Positions 47,452 through 63,285 of a stretch of DNA of 64,000 nt are shown one piece after another (position 1 is the first letter of the stretch; each line of letters opens with the position of its first letter). Origin of the DNA: Chamaelirium japonicum (taxonomy: Eukaryota > Streptophyta > Magnoliopsida > Liliales > Melanthiaceae); NCBI GenBank assembly GCA_947650365.1, contig CANTAL010000022.1:825554-889553 (forward strand). Reading direction: 5' to 3'. Under the pieces are notes generated by a model. It saw nothing but the letters and a program-made list of their open reading frames with translations, did no database searches and was not told the origin of the DNA. Both the position numbers and the translations under genes were made by a program.

Positions 47452-49406
47452 TGTTGTAGCTCGTATGTCCTTAGCGTGGAATTTCTGTATTAACATTAAT
47501 GAAGATGACTTTGGTTATTGCTTTAATTAGAATACTACTCTGGTATTTGATAATACTCATATAATAAAAGGACCCTAGGGAACACAGTAGGCCACTGAGG
47601 CGCATGGAGGATCCATGCTTGGGAGACCCAGTGGACCAGTTTTGTGTAGACCTAGAACTAGTTCACAGCTTAGGTGATGCTGGTCGCTTCACCGAGAACA
47701 AGCTGTTGGTAGGTAGAGGATGTGGTGAAGTCTCCACCACGGGAACGTGGGATTCCCATTCACCTGACCAAGCACGATGATCGTGTTGAATAGGAACCAA
47801 GACGGTGCACAGTTCAGTGATTTAGACACTGGTGCATAAACCGTCTTACTACTATAGATAATCTGTCCTTAACCCTGAGGGACCATGTTCACTGGGCCAA
47901 CCAGTTGTGTGGTGCTTTGATGTGCCAACGTGTGCGGACCTTCCATAGTCCAATACCACGGTACGTTGGGTTACCCGGCTGGCGCTTGAGTGACATGTAA
48001 TCCTTACAGGTTATCCGACGTCCAGTGTTGGATGGGTGCGTTTTGATGAGTCAATCTGTCCACACAGTTAACCCAGGCCTGGTGGTTGTCAGTATGATTG
48101 ACGACGTTCCGGATGCTAGGCATAGCACCGGAAGGTGTGTGGTGTTATAGATGACAAGTCATCAAACCCTAGTCAGATGATCGATCGGGATCTGACGGTG
48201 CTCCCCACCGCCCGAGTCGTATCATGGCACCAGTAATATGAGGAACTGAGGATTATCGGAGTATAGTAGAGAACAGGGTTACAAGGGAGTAACATAAGTT
48301 TAGGATCACTAGAGTTCAACTCGCGTCGCACTCTGAGTGGCTACGAGGGTTAATCGGATTAGGGCTGATTAACGGAACTTTCGGTGTGTCACCGAAACAG
48401 TTAATCAGGGATCCGGTTGGAGCTAGAGATCCCGAACCCTGAAGGTTCCACCCTGTCGTTGCATATAATAATTGTTCCCCGACCTAGTTGGATACGTTGG
48501 ATGTGAAGTAGCGCGATGGAGCGCAAGCCCATAGCCTAAGAACCTAATTCACTTGTGTTACGGGCCGTATGGGTATTTTGGTAAATACTGAAATATGGCT
48601 CAGAACACATTGAATATGAATCTTAGATTGAGCGGAATAATTCTAGGAGCTCACAGGCGCTGACGGAATTCGATTCCGAGTAGCGCACCTCACTCAGTCT
48701 CTCTTTCAGTTTTCCGCTTTTCGTGAAGGGCGTTTTCGTCCGGGCTTCACGATAGACACCCGGAATCCCTAAAAACCGTCCCCCCTTATCCCTATCCATC
48801 TAGGGGCCGGCCCAAGCTTCCTTGATGCTTTGGGAGACCGGCCCTATAAAGGAAATAGGGAGAGGGAGGGCCGGCCATATGGACTACTCCCTCTCCTCCA
48901 CAAATCCGACCCCCTAGTCCTCCTCCTTTGTGGTTTCGGCCAAGGAAAAGAGAGGTAGAAGAAGGGAGAAGGAAGAGGAAGGAAGGAGAAGGAAGAAGAG
49001 AGAAAAAGAAGGAGGAAACCTAGCGGCTCGCCATCGTCTTCGCAATTGATTCCTCCGTCGGCTCGTAATCCCTGCACTCAGAGACGGGATTTCGAGGATT
49101 CTTCAATTCGCAAAGGACAAGGTGCTATCCGACAGTTTCCCTTGCGATTCAAGTGCGGTTCTTCATCGTTCCGTCGTCTCCGGATCATAGATCCAAAAGG
49201 TATGATGATTCTAAATACCTAACTAGATGCATTCATGTCTTCCGTAGATCGTAGTATGCCTCTAGGGTGTCCGTACATATGCTAAGATCGTAGATTTGCA
49301 TGTAGATTGTTTTATAACGAAATTGTAATGAAATATACACCGTATGATCTTCGGATCTTTCTTTTGCTTCCGCTGTGACTCTGATTAGCGGATCCAATTT
49401 CCAACA
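47452..49406 (+). repeat. Copia-B 3' LTR, 1,955 bp
   Basis: Uninterrupted LTR, preceded by AAGTGGGAGAT. It is followed by the AATAC duplication, after which Copia-A coding sequence resumes. Confidence 0.93.
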
Positions 49407-50059
49407 AATACATCACCATGACCCGCCCGGATTTGGCCTTTGTTGTCAATCATATATGCCAATTTATGCAACGTCCATGCACTGTCCACCTTGAGGCTGT
49501 TAAGCGGATCTTCTAGTATGTCAAAGGTACCCTATCTTATGGCCTTCTCTTTCGTCACAGCTCAGATTTTACGCACCAGGCATTCTCTGATGCTGATTGG
49601 TCCGGATGCCCGGACACTCGCCGTTCCACCACCGGCTATGCTATCTTTCTTGGACCCAACCTCTCTCTTGGGGAGCCAAGAAGCAGCGCACTGTTTCTCG
49701 TTCTAGTGCTAAGGCGGAATATCGGGCGCTTGGCTCCACCACCGCTGAAGTCTTATGGTTTATACATCTTCTTCAGCGGCTAAAGATCCCTCTATCCAGT
49801 CCCCCTTTACTTCTATGTGATAATGTTAGTGCTGTTCATTTCTCCAAGAACCCAGTCTTCCATCATCGGGCTAAGCACATCGATATTGATGTGCACTTCA
49901 TTCGGGAGAAGGTTATGAACGACACAGTTCACATCTCCCATGTTCCTGGTGCCAACCAAATAGCTGACGTCTTTACCAAATCACTGCCTACGACACATTT
50001 TCTTCTTCTTCGTGACGAGCTCAACCTTCGGAAATTCCCTCCTTGAGTTTGAAGGGGGA
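49407..50059 (+). pseudogene. Copia-A RT end and RNase H
   Basis: TRPDLAFVVNHICQFMQRP-like sequence opens the segment, followed by RNase H motifs in two phases: SDADWSGCPDTRRSTTGYAIF-like and AKAEYRALGSTTAEVLWF, then LLCDNVSAVHFSKNP and HVPGANQIADVFTKSLP. The purine tract TTTGAAGGGGGA (50048-50059) abuts the 3' LTR. Confidence 0.88.
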
Positions 50060-50317
50060 TGTGAAGCCAATCATCCGACAGCTGTGAAGCATCTACCAAC
50101 TATGAAGGCGCCACAATTTTGAATGGATTTGAATGAATCAAATCCAGCTCCTCAATCCTTGATTTCTCTACTTAAACCTTTGACTGATTTATTCTATGTA
50201 TAGTAACATAGCATAATCACAGGGATTACAAATCATCCCAAAATTATACCATGTATCTATATATACACAAGTGAATACAAGGAATAGCATCAAGAGGTTT
50301 TATTTCATTTCTTTACA
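50060..50317 (+). repeat. Copia-A 3' LTR
   Basis: 258 bp with about 7 differences from the 5' LTR. It is followed by ATCTT, the right partner of the target duplication. Confidence 0.93.
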
Positions 50318-52680
50318 ATCTTGTGGGGATTGTACGCATGATGAGGATATCATGTGCATGGTCTTCTTGATACTGAAAATTTGGTCGCTTCATCAGACAC
50401 TACAACCAGGCCATGCGCACGATGGGCATATTGTGTGTATGTTCATGCCAAGTGTGCGTACGGAGACTATCATGCGCACGTTTCTTATTTCTTGTATTGG
50501 TCTACTGCTCCAGGTTTCTGTGCTGCAGTCCCTTCCACCTCTTGGCTTCTTCCTTCTTGGCCCTACTAGGCTTCAACTTGGGATTCATATTGCTCTTCGA
50601 ACTTAGGCTCCACACTCCAACAAATCATTCCTAACTAAGCACTTTATGCGACAAACAACTTTACAAGTGAATGCATGCTTCACTTTGTGTCAGAACCTTT
50701 TGTCTCAGAACTTTAAGTATATATATTTTAAGATAAGATAAACTTTATAACTGCTAAAAATATGGGATTTTTTCTAAATACATAATACTTAAGAGTTCAA
50801 TGAGCTAGTAAGTCTCATACGATCGACATGACACTTATACTGAATAGTAAGATACTTTACTAGTTGTCTGATTGTTATGAATAATAAGATACTTTTTGTC
50901 GATTTACTTGTTGTGACTCCAAATCTTGTTGTTTTTTAGAAGAAAACAACATCGATATTATCACAGTAGATCTTCAAAGGTCTAGATATGGAATCTATAG
51001 TCTTAATTTATGTGATAAAGTTCTCTAGCCAAGATGTCTGTGAGGATTTCTCAAAAACGGCAACAAACTATGCTTCCATACTTGACGATTCCGTGAGGAT
51101 TTGTTTGATGATTCTCTAAGAGAAATCATCACTCGCCAAAAGAAAAACATGACCCGGTGTTGATTTTCTGGAGTCAAGCAATTCTTAAAATCGGAATTAG
51201 AGTATCCGACTAACCCCAAATCTATATGCAAGAGTTCCCTATAGATATGTCATAACCTTTTTAGCACCCTTCTAATGATCTAAACCAGAGTCAGTCGAAC
51301 ATGAAACCTCTCCAACATAGGAGAGAGAAAGTAACACTCAAACAAGAGCCCATTGGTGGTGCAGTTTATTCTTTACCACGCCACTTCACTCTCCTTTGGC
51401 ATTCTTCATATCATGAGTCTCATCGAATTTTGCACCGTTGATTGGGTCGCCAGGCTAAATGCTATACGGTGCGCATACTTTCACAACTTTTATCCAATTT
51501 GAATCTCTTGTGAAAAGTATGCTCGACAGTCTAATTAAGTCACTACAAACTTATGCGGATGGGGATCACAGAAATCATGATTTTGAAAAAATTTCTAACC
51601 TCCAATGGGATTCACATCATATTTCACAAAATGGACTGCAGAATGAGAACACCTTCACATCAAGGCCGTAGCTCTTGCACTAAGGACTCTACGAGACTAA
51701 CTTGGTGTGCAACACACTGAGAGGACCCTTGCTTACACACGATGTGCCATTTCGTCCGACTAGTGCATGCCCGTGCCTGTCGGCATTGCAGCGGGCCGCC
51801 TTCGACGGTAACATATCCATCGGGCATCGCCACCTCCACCCCTACCATATTTATTTGGCGGCTGAGGATCGCTGGTTTAACCGTAGTTTTTGCCGATTTT
51901 TTTTTGTTTTTGTTCATTTTTGTGGTAAAAATATAATTAACGTAAAGTTTCTTTTTATGGTAAAGTTGTAAATAACGTGAATGGCCTTAACATGTTATAT
52001 AGATATAAAGGTCATCATGGGGACCGTACGTACCGGTAACAAGTGTAGTTCATGTTGTATCTTTTTAATGGACGACATGGCACACCATGATTGGGCCTTA
52101 AGCAAGCGCAGCAAATCAATCGGGCAGCAAAAATGCTCTCATGCTTGTGACGGGCTCAAGCATGGTAGGCATGAAAATCAGACCCAAGCATTCACATTTG
52201 GCATATTCCTAGGGATATAAATTGGATCCGATTGGGTCGGGCTAAAACATTCGGGTCGGATCAAGAGAGACGAAGAACTGAAATGTCCCACTTAAAAGTT
52301 AAAACCTAGACTCTAGCCAACTAATTAATACATAATTAATTTAGTCAATATATAAAATATCGGGCCGGACATGTGGATTTCGGATTGTATCTGCAGGGGT
52401 TCTCAGGTCGGATTTCGGGCCGACACATTTAAGCTGAGTTCGGTTCGGGGCCAGGCTCGGAGCTCACGGCGGCGGACCGGGTCAAGCACGGGAGGTCGTC
52501 GGGTCAACTCTGGTTCAGGTCGTTGACTGGGCCAAACCGGGTTCGGATCGTTGGCCTTCAGGTCCGTCTGTCCAGATTTTCCACTCCACTGTGTCCCCCT
52601 TTTCCCTTTCTAGAAGCGTTAAAAACAGGACGAAACAAGAGGGGCTTCTGGTAAGACAGACGGAAACCCGTCGTTGTCGT
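50318..52680. other. Intergenic DNA upstream of the kinase gene, no gene recognised
   Basis: Contains a short piece of the 16.6-kb dispersed repeat near 51290-51365, a plus-strand relative (about 52030-52165) of the repeat units at 58.9-61.1 kb, and a GGGTCGG-rich degenerate stretch at about 52210-52570 that resembles the inside of the hAT elements. Short frames (50271-50606, 51459-51671, 51702-51971) have no domain or convincing start. Confidence 0.55.
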
Positions 52681-52683
52681 TTA

Positions 52684-52945
52684 AGACCGACAAAAAGAAG
52701 AAAATTATTTTTAGAGAGAGAAAGAGGATTTTAATTATTTTTAGAGAGAGAGGAAATGAGTGGATTTTAATTATTTTTAGAGAGAGAGAGAGGGAGGATT
52801 TTAATTATTTTTAGAGAGAGAGAGAGGAAATGAGTGGGTTTTAATTATCTTTAGAGAGAGAGAGAGAGGGAGGATTTTAATTATTTCTAGAGAGAGGAAA
52901 TGAGTGGATTTTAATTATTTTTAGAGAGAGAGTGGATTTTAATTA
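52684..52945. repeat. GA-rich minisatellite in the kinase promoter region
   Basis: TTTTAATTATTTTTAGAGAG recurs seven or eight times. Two spacer types alternate: one reading GAGGAAATGAGTGG and one reading GAGGGAGGA or similar. A pure (GA)n run follows at about 52979-52998. GA-rich tracts in plant promoters are known targets of BPC/GAGA-binding proteins; whether they act here is unknown. Confidence 0.85.
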
Positions 52946-53000
52946 GTTTTTACTGTCCAATTTCTGAAGTTTCGAAAGAGAGAGAGAGAGAGAGAGAGCG

Positions 53001-53396
53001 GGGTTAGAAGTCTTGGACAGCTTGCTTTGACCCTCTCGTCCCTCGGATCCATGGCCGATTCAAACCCTTCTTAACCCTTCATTCCTCCATTAAATCGTCG
53101 TCTCATCTCCAATCCTTGCAAAGCTCTCCCCTCCAATCTTTGATGATTTCGTAAATTGGGTTCGTTTCCTCTTTGGCTGTTGTTGCGGGGATTGTTCCAT
53201 TCCACGCTCGATCCTCTTCTAGAATTGGGTCTTCGTGTTTTGGAGCCCTCCGTCTGGATTTCCCGAAAAGGTTTGATCTTGGTGCGAGATTTCTCCAATC
53301 GGACAAGTGGGTCTTTCCCGGCTCGAGTTCGTCCCTCAGAAACCCCGCAAAAAGATCGGATCTTGATCCCTTCGTTTCTCTTAGAGGGTAGAGTCG
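53001..53396 (+). promoter_or_regulatory. Probable 5' leader of the kinase gene with two small upstream ORFs
   Basis: The stretch before the start codon is pyrimidine-rich. It contains ATG GCC GAT... ending TAA at 53051-53074 (7 codons) and ATG ATT TCG TAA at 53143-53154 (3 codons). The transcription start is not visible, so whether these are in the mRNA is an inference. The main ATG at 53397 is favoured because it begins the acylation motif MGNCC conserved in CDPKs. Confidence 0.45.
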
Positions 53397-57912
<4,516 letters not shown>

Positions 57913-58893
57913 TCATATATTTGTCATACCCTCGGAAATCTCTTCTCTTTTGCTGATTTACGTAATTCATTCTACTTCCTTTTATCTCCCTTCAGCTTAG
58001 GAGTTCTATACCTTTCCACCTGTGGATCTTTGGTTTCTTTCGGTCGCTGCGGAAATCGATGAAGGTTTGAGTTTCTGTATTCTATACAGCTCTTCTTGTA
58101 CGTATCACTTTCACCGTGTTGTATCAAAACCTAAAAGAGGAAATGGGGGGTACTTATGGTTGTAAATATGTATGCTGTCTCCTATTGAACAAAGAAATAT
58201 GCAGGCTTCATGGAAAATTATCCACATTCGCACACTTCTGTTGATGTGTTCTCCAAGTTATTCACATATTCAATAGTTCTATTTGCTTTCAGACTACAGA
58301 ATGAATTATTCACAACTTGTACATTGGATACTTCTATATAATCGGTTGATGAGGCCAATTGGTGTCAGTATTTTGTTCTTGTCGTCGTCGTTGCTTCTTC
58401 TGCAGATGTTGTCATTGTTGCCTACCATTTCATTCTTGATTGTTAATTTTTGTCCAGTGAATTATTCTCCGGAATAATTATGTATTTGATAATTCCAGAG
58501 TTTTGATAGTGTATATCTGAATTCTTCACAACTTGATGGGATTATGATTGGTGTCATTGCCGCTATGATGATGTTATTTGTTGATCGCCGTCAATGCCAT
58601 TATTTCCGTAGTTTGATCGATTGTCACTTTCACCCCCTCGTGTTTAGAACTTGTACATTGCAGGGGGGGGGGGGGGGGGGGGGGGGGGGGTTTAAATTGA
58701 TAATCGAGCAAACTATGGGGGGTCAATGTGTAATTGAACCTTTTCCGTTTAAACCATTTTGCTGCTCTGCAGTTCCATTTGAATTTTAAATTGCTTGAAT
58801 TCTATGACCTTTTGGTGACTTCCATCTCCCCAATTCTGTAAGGTGAAAATTTGTTCTTTGCTGCTTAGGTTTTGCATATTTTTGAGCTCTCTC
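57913..58893. other. Kinase 3' UTR and downstream DNA
   Basis: The 3' UTR probably ends around 58190-58230, where AT-rich poly(A)-signal-like sequence occurs; no exact AATAAA was relied on. A 28-base G run lies at 58663-58690, flanked by sequence of the type seen in degenerate dispersed repeats (CAATGTGTAATTGAACC). No further gene is visible. Confidence 0.45.
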
Positions 58894-59462
58894 AAGGTAT
58901 ATCTATATAATACAGTACAGCGGTCTAGAAGCTGACTACACAAAATGGAACAAACTAACTAAACAAAAACGAACGTAATCGCAAAGAGACTCAAATCCGT
59001 TTGTTGCACCTGCATCTGTTCAATCACTACTCTTTCATCGAGAGTATTCTTGCTGGCCGATTGATTTGTTGCACTTATTAGGGCTCAATTGATTTGCGGC
59101 ACTTCTTACAGACCAATCGTGGAGTGTCACATCGTCCATTAAATGGGCATCCGTTGATACACTCCTCTCCACTGAGCTCATTCTTTCTAGCCAATTGATT
59201 TGCTGCACTTCGATTCTTACGGTCCAATTAAGAAAAAAAAATTCTTTCAAAATTTGAGACGTTACGTATAATTGATATTATTTTTGAAAAATCCTGCAAT
59301 AAAATATTTTTCGAAATAACATGGATTATTACGGCCCAATCATGGAGTGTCACGTTGTCCATTAAATGGGCATCCGTTTAATCACACCACTCTTCACTGG
59401 GAGCTTTCTTGCTGACCGATTGATTTGCTGCACTTATGCAGCAACAACCCAGACATATGGAA

Positions 59463-59493
<31 letters not shown>

Positions 59494-61087
59494 GGCAGGG
59501 TTTAGGGTTCTGTGCATCTGCATCAGGCCCCTCTGAGTGTTGTTTTTTTGCCGCCAAAGGCAGCGTTCACGTGCCAACAAGCATGTGCATCCATTAGTCT
59601 ATATAACGTGCTAGACGGTCTAGAAGCTGACTAGAAAATTAGAACAACAAGCTGACAAGACAAAAACGAATGGAATCGCAAAGAGAGACACATCCGTTCG
59701 TTGCACCTGCGTCAGTCTGATACCGTCCATCGATCCATTAAATATGCATTCGTTGAATCGCAGTCCTCTTCGCTGAGAGCATTCTTGCTGGCTTATAATT
59801 GAATAATAATCTTGTAATAAAATATTTTCCAAAATAATATGGACTTCTTACGGTCCAATCGTGGAGTACCACGTTGTCCATTAAATTGGCATTCATTGAA
59901 TCGCAGTCCTCTCCGCTAAGAGCATTCTTGCTAGATGACTGATTTGCTGCACATATTACGGCCCAATTGATTTGCTGCACTTAGTACGGCCCAATCATAG
60001 AGTGCCATGTTGTCCCAATTGATTTTCTGCACTTATTACGACTCAATTGATTTGCTGTACTTATTAGTGCACTTATTACGGTCCAATCTTACAATAAAAT
60101 AATTTTTGAAATCGCACAGAAATCTTATGGCCGATTGATTTGCACTTATTACAACCCAATTGTGAAGTGACATGTCCATTAAATGGGCATTCGTTAAATC
60201 ACACTACTCTTTACTGAGATTATTCTTATTTCTTGCTATTCGATTGATTTGCTGCACTTTTTAGGGCCCATTTGATTTGTTGCGCTTCTTACAGACCAAT
60301 CGTAGAGTGCCACATCGTTCATTAAATGGGCATCCGTTGAATCACACTCCTCTCCACTGAGCACATTCTTTCTAGCAAATTGATTTGCTACACTTCAATT
60401 TTTACGGCCAATTAAGAAAAAAAATTCTTCCAAAATTTGAGGCATTACTTATAACTGATATTTTTTTAAAACAATCTTGCAATAAAATGTTTCCCGAAAT
60501 AACATGGATTTCTTACGGATCAATCGTGGAGTGCCACATTGTCCACTAAATGGGCATCCGTTGAATCACACTACTTTTCACTGAGAGCTTTCTTGCTGGC
60601 CGATTTATTTGCTACACTTAGCAGCGACAACCCAGACCTATGGAGGAAGGGGGGGCACTAGGGCTCTGTGCATCTGCGTCAGCCCCCTCCGAGTGTTTTT
60701 TTTTTGCCGCCGAAGGCGACGTTCATGTGTCAGCAGGCACTAGCTTCCACTAGTTTATATAACATGCTACGGCTGTTCACAAGCTAACTAGGACAAAAAG
60801 GCACATAATAAATCTAGCCGTCGATCAAGATCTGAAGTAGAGAATTTAAACGGAGCCCTCTCTCACATGTGTGAATATGGCTATCATAAATCCTATTAAA
60901 GGCCTACTATAAAGAAATAAAAAACCTACTATAAAGATGGTAAATAACTATTCAATGGCATTTGACGGTCATTTGATGTTAATTAGTACTCTTTTTTGGA
61001 AGGTTAATTAGTACTTACTCTCTGTAACAAGTGAATCACACCCCGAAGGCAACCGTCCGAGTGCAGACGGGCATGAGCATTTACTAG
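58894..61087 (+). mobile_element. Three head-to-tail Helitron-like units
   Basis: Unit 1 (58894-59597) starts TCTATATAATAC and ends CCATTAG; unit 2 (59598-60753) starts TCTATATAACGTG and ends CCACTAG; unit 3 (60754-61087) starts TTTATATAACATG and ends TTTACTAG. Heads share a GCTGACTA- or GCTAACTA-like word 25-45 bases in. Tails share CCGAAGGC or CCAAAGGC about 40 bases before the end. Unit 3 has a hairpin CCGTC...GACGG (61053-61070) 17 bases before its CTAG end. Interiors carry many copies of a GATTTGCTGCACTTATTACG ... CCATTAAATGGGCATCCGTT subrepeat. No Rep/helicase. Helitron assignment is inferred from the termini. Confidence 0.55.
59464..59492 (+). repeat. 29-base G homopolymer
   Basis: An uninterrupted G run inside Helitron-like unit 1. 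The corresponding place in unit 2 (near 60650) has only 7 G, so the run expanded in one copy. Length may be imprecise because such runs are hard to sequence. Confidence 0.85.
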
Positions 61088-61326
61088 TATACTATAATAT
61101 AAGGTGGAGGATCCATTCTCTATTCATGCCAAGTGGCCTCACGGGTACTTAAGCACGGTATGCGAGCATGAAAATTAACAATTAGAATCATGTATCGTTG
61201 GATCAAACAGTTTGATTCTTTTCACCAGCAGCTTATTTTACTTGGAATTTGCGCGTCATATGGCTATGATTCTTTTCATGGGCAGCAAAAACTTTTTACT
61301 TCCGGGGATTCACCCTGACCCCAGGG

Positions 61327-61772
61327 TAGGTCTGCAAACGAGACAAACCGAGCGTTTGGTTTGTTTGATCTTGGCTCGTTTATTCAACGAGCCTAAACTT
61401 TAGGCTTGGACTTGACTTGTTTAATAATCAAGCTGAGCCAAGCTTTGGTATGCTTGAGCATGGGTCGTTTATTAAATGCGCATAAACTTTATGCTAGGCT
61501 TCACTCAATTAGTGCTTAAATAAGCTATGAGCTTGTTTATTATACGAGCCGAACTAATGCATTAGTAAAAAAAGTAGACTGTATGTATATTTAAGCTATG
61601 AGCCTTCTCTCGAGCCCTAAACAAGCATGTTGGCGAGCCCAACCGAGCCGAACGTTGGCGCTTAACTCATTTATTAAATGAGTCTAAACTTTAGGCTTGG
61701 GCTTGGCTCGATTAGTAATTAATCAAACGAGCTTTATATCGACCTTGTTTGCAAGCTGCTCATGCAGCCCTA
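61327..61772. mobile_element. hAT-like MITE (~446 bp)
   Basis: The left end TAGGTCTGCAAACGAG and right end GCTCATGCAGCCCTA form an inverted pair of hAT type. The interior is built of GAGCC, GGCTTGG and TTTATTAAATGAG repeats. I do not see a clear 8-bp target duplication, so the exact ends are less certain than for the other hAT elements here. Confidence 0.6.
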
Positions 61773-61799
61773 TCCGGAGTTTGGACTAGTATATAGGGT

Positions 61800-62330
61800 T
61801 TTTTTTTAGAGAAATCCCTCTCGGAGAGTGAAACCCCTACCAGTTCATTGAAAAAAGAAAAGATACAACCTATGCCCAAACGCACAAAGTACACTTACAG
61901 GATATCCGACCAAGCGGTCTATCTAGAAAAGCCCAAAAGGTCAAATCTAAAAGCAAAAGCACCAAAGGTCTCAAGGTTCCGAAGCGCTCGACCTTTCTAG
62001 CTCCAGGATCTGATCTAGAAAAGACCTCAAACCCACTCCTTTGGTAGAGAACTCCATAATCGAAGCTAAATCGAGGAGTGTGTTATCCTTCAACAGATTC
62101 AGAGGAAGGTTTGGCTCCGCACCGTCAATCGTCGATAATCGATCCCGAAGATTCTGAATTAGAGAATCTCCATGTTTTGGGCAGGGAGGATGGTTGCGCG
62201 TGTCCGATTCACAAGCTCTGGATTTGGCTCGAAGCGCAGCTCTAAGTTTGATCGAGTCTATCCCCAGGTTTGCCAACGAAGGCTACGACGTATGGTGGGC
62301 CCGACAGCCCGAACGACTCTCTCATCCACC
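61800..62330 (-). mobile_element. Probable LINE-type retroposon 3' part, minus strand
   Basis: A T-run at about 61800-61808 is a poly(A) tail on the minus strand, preceded there by CTCTCCGAGAGGGATTTCTC and an untranslated-looking stretch. A 101-residue frame (61971-62276, minus) shows no catalytic motif. Orientation and tail indicate a retroposed copy; the class is a guess. Confidence 0.4.
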
Positions 62331-63130
62331 GGGACTTTCTCGTGAGAAGTTACATCACCCAAGGGAGGGATGATGGGTTTTGTGTTGACCCAACTGGGTT
62401 TTAGGCTGAACTCTGATCTGGCACACTAAGACCTGTCCACAAGGTCACTTTGGTATCTGCTAGCTGGATATCTTGCAACCTCACATGAATCCTTTGCTGA
62501 GAATCTTCAGTGATGCATTTAATCACTTGAGTAATGAAGTAGGTGAAAGTTGGTGGGTCGTTGTTTAAAAGCAAACAAAAAAAAAAAAAAATCGGTGGGT
62601 TGTTGGCATTGATTCTCTTGTTTGAAAGGCGGCCGTAGTTGACTCATACCAGTTCAGATCTCCTCCGGTCAGTTGGCCGGCCCGGTCGGTGGGCCCGGTG
62701 CGCATCACAGCCGCACGATGCTAGTCGACACGAAATTGAATCTACTCCAGTCGACTGCATGCGGCTGTGATGAATGCTGGCACAAGGGCCGACCTACTGG
62801 AGGAGATCGATATGAACTCTATTCATACGTATAGCTTTTACCGATTCTTTAGGACATGATGATGTGGCTTTCAATCAGATCGTTTCTCTGTCTGTCGGTC
62901 AAGACTGATTGTGATCCACCGATTAGGGCTGGGTGCAACGGATGACTGTGATCACAACACGCAGTTTGGCATAAAAGGAATCGATAAAAGCTATCAGGGT
63001 AAATAGTATTTTCCTTGAAGATAAAATCTTGAATCAACATTGGTCACTCGAGAGTTCATGTCCACATTAATATATGTGGGTCATTTGTTGAGTGGGATGG
63101 GAGACGCCCAAGGAGCTTACATCAAATCAA
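62331..63130. other. Intergenic stretch with a ~180-bp fold-back repeat
   Basis: At 62649-62830 the phrase CAGATCTCCTCC...GGCCGGCCC on the left is mirrored by GGGCCGACC...GGAGGAGATC on the right. The inner ATCACAGCCGCA is mirrored by TGCGGCTGTGAT. This is a small MITE-like hairpin of unknown family. The rest shows an A-run at 62576-62590 and no supported gene. Confidence 0.5.
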
Positions 63131-63134
63131 TGGC

Positions 63135-63285
63135 CTGGTTGTACTTCCTCTCGCCTATGTTAGAGAGGTTCCTTGTTTGACTCCCGATATGACCACCGTA
63201 GAGCGAACTTTTCCTTGAGGCAATTGTGCCTTGTCTGCGTGTGCGAATCTAGGCCGTTGATGTCATGTTCACGGGATTATGGAAA
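63135..63285 (-). repeat. Dispersed repeat, copy 2 (unclassified)
   Basis: Reverse complement of this stretch aligns with 16578-16725 (CCGTGAACATGACATCAACG and AACCTCTCTAACATAGG among the shared words). The two copies are 46.5 kb apart in opposite orientation. Confidence 0.6.

Larger units (their letters stand above)
32841..49406 (+). mobile_element. Copia-B: Ty1/copia LTR retrotransposon with 1,955-bp LTRs
   Basis: The LTRs begin TGTTGTAGCTCG and end in CCAACA or TCAACA. The right LTR is 47452-49406. The left LTR is 32841-40956 and is split by Copia-C; both are 1,955 bp once the insertion is discounted. The perfect duplication AATAC lies at 32836-32840 and 49407-49411. PBS TGGTATCAGAGC is at 40959-40970 and the purine tract AAGTGGGAGAT at 47441-47451. 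The long LTR and integrase phrase YIYLMRRKSESFDKFKEF suggest the Angela/Tork group. LTRs differ by about 3% by eye. Besides the hAT and Copia-C insertions it has several breaks; fossil. Confidence 0.93.
20838..50317 (+). mobile_element. Copia-A: Ty1/copia LTR retrotransposon split by nested insertions
   Basis: Two 258-bp LTRs (20838-21095, 50060-50317) begin TGTGAAGCCAATC and end TTTCTTTACA. They differ at about 7 positions (2.7%). Flanking 5-mers ATCCT and ATCTT agree at 4 of 5. The primer-binding site TGGTATCAGAGC (21096-21107) follows the 5' LTR directly, and a purine tract precedes the 3' LTR. The short LTR and the protease phrase WYPDTGATNHMTSD suggest the Ale/Retrofit group. Gypsy-2 and Copia-B were inserted into it; its own sequence amounts to about 4.8 kb. 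Fossil, with a handful of breaks besides the insertions. Confidence 0.92.

Noticed and set aside
52205-52570. Further hAT element suggested by GGGTCGG-rich DNA
   Set aside because: A TAGGG-like left end may exist near 52210, but I find no matching right end or target duplication.
61971-62276. Host gene for a 101-residue protein on the minus strand
   Set aside because: It sits in front of a poly(A)-like tail in a retroposed sequence; no domain is recognised.
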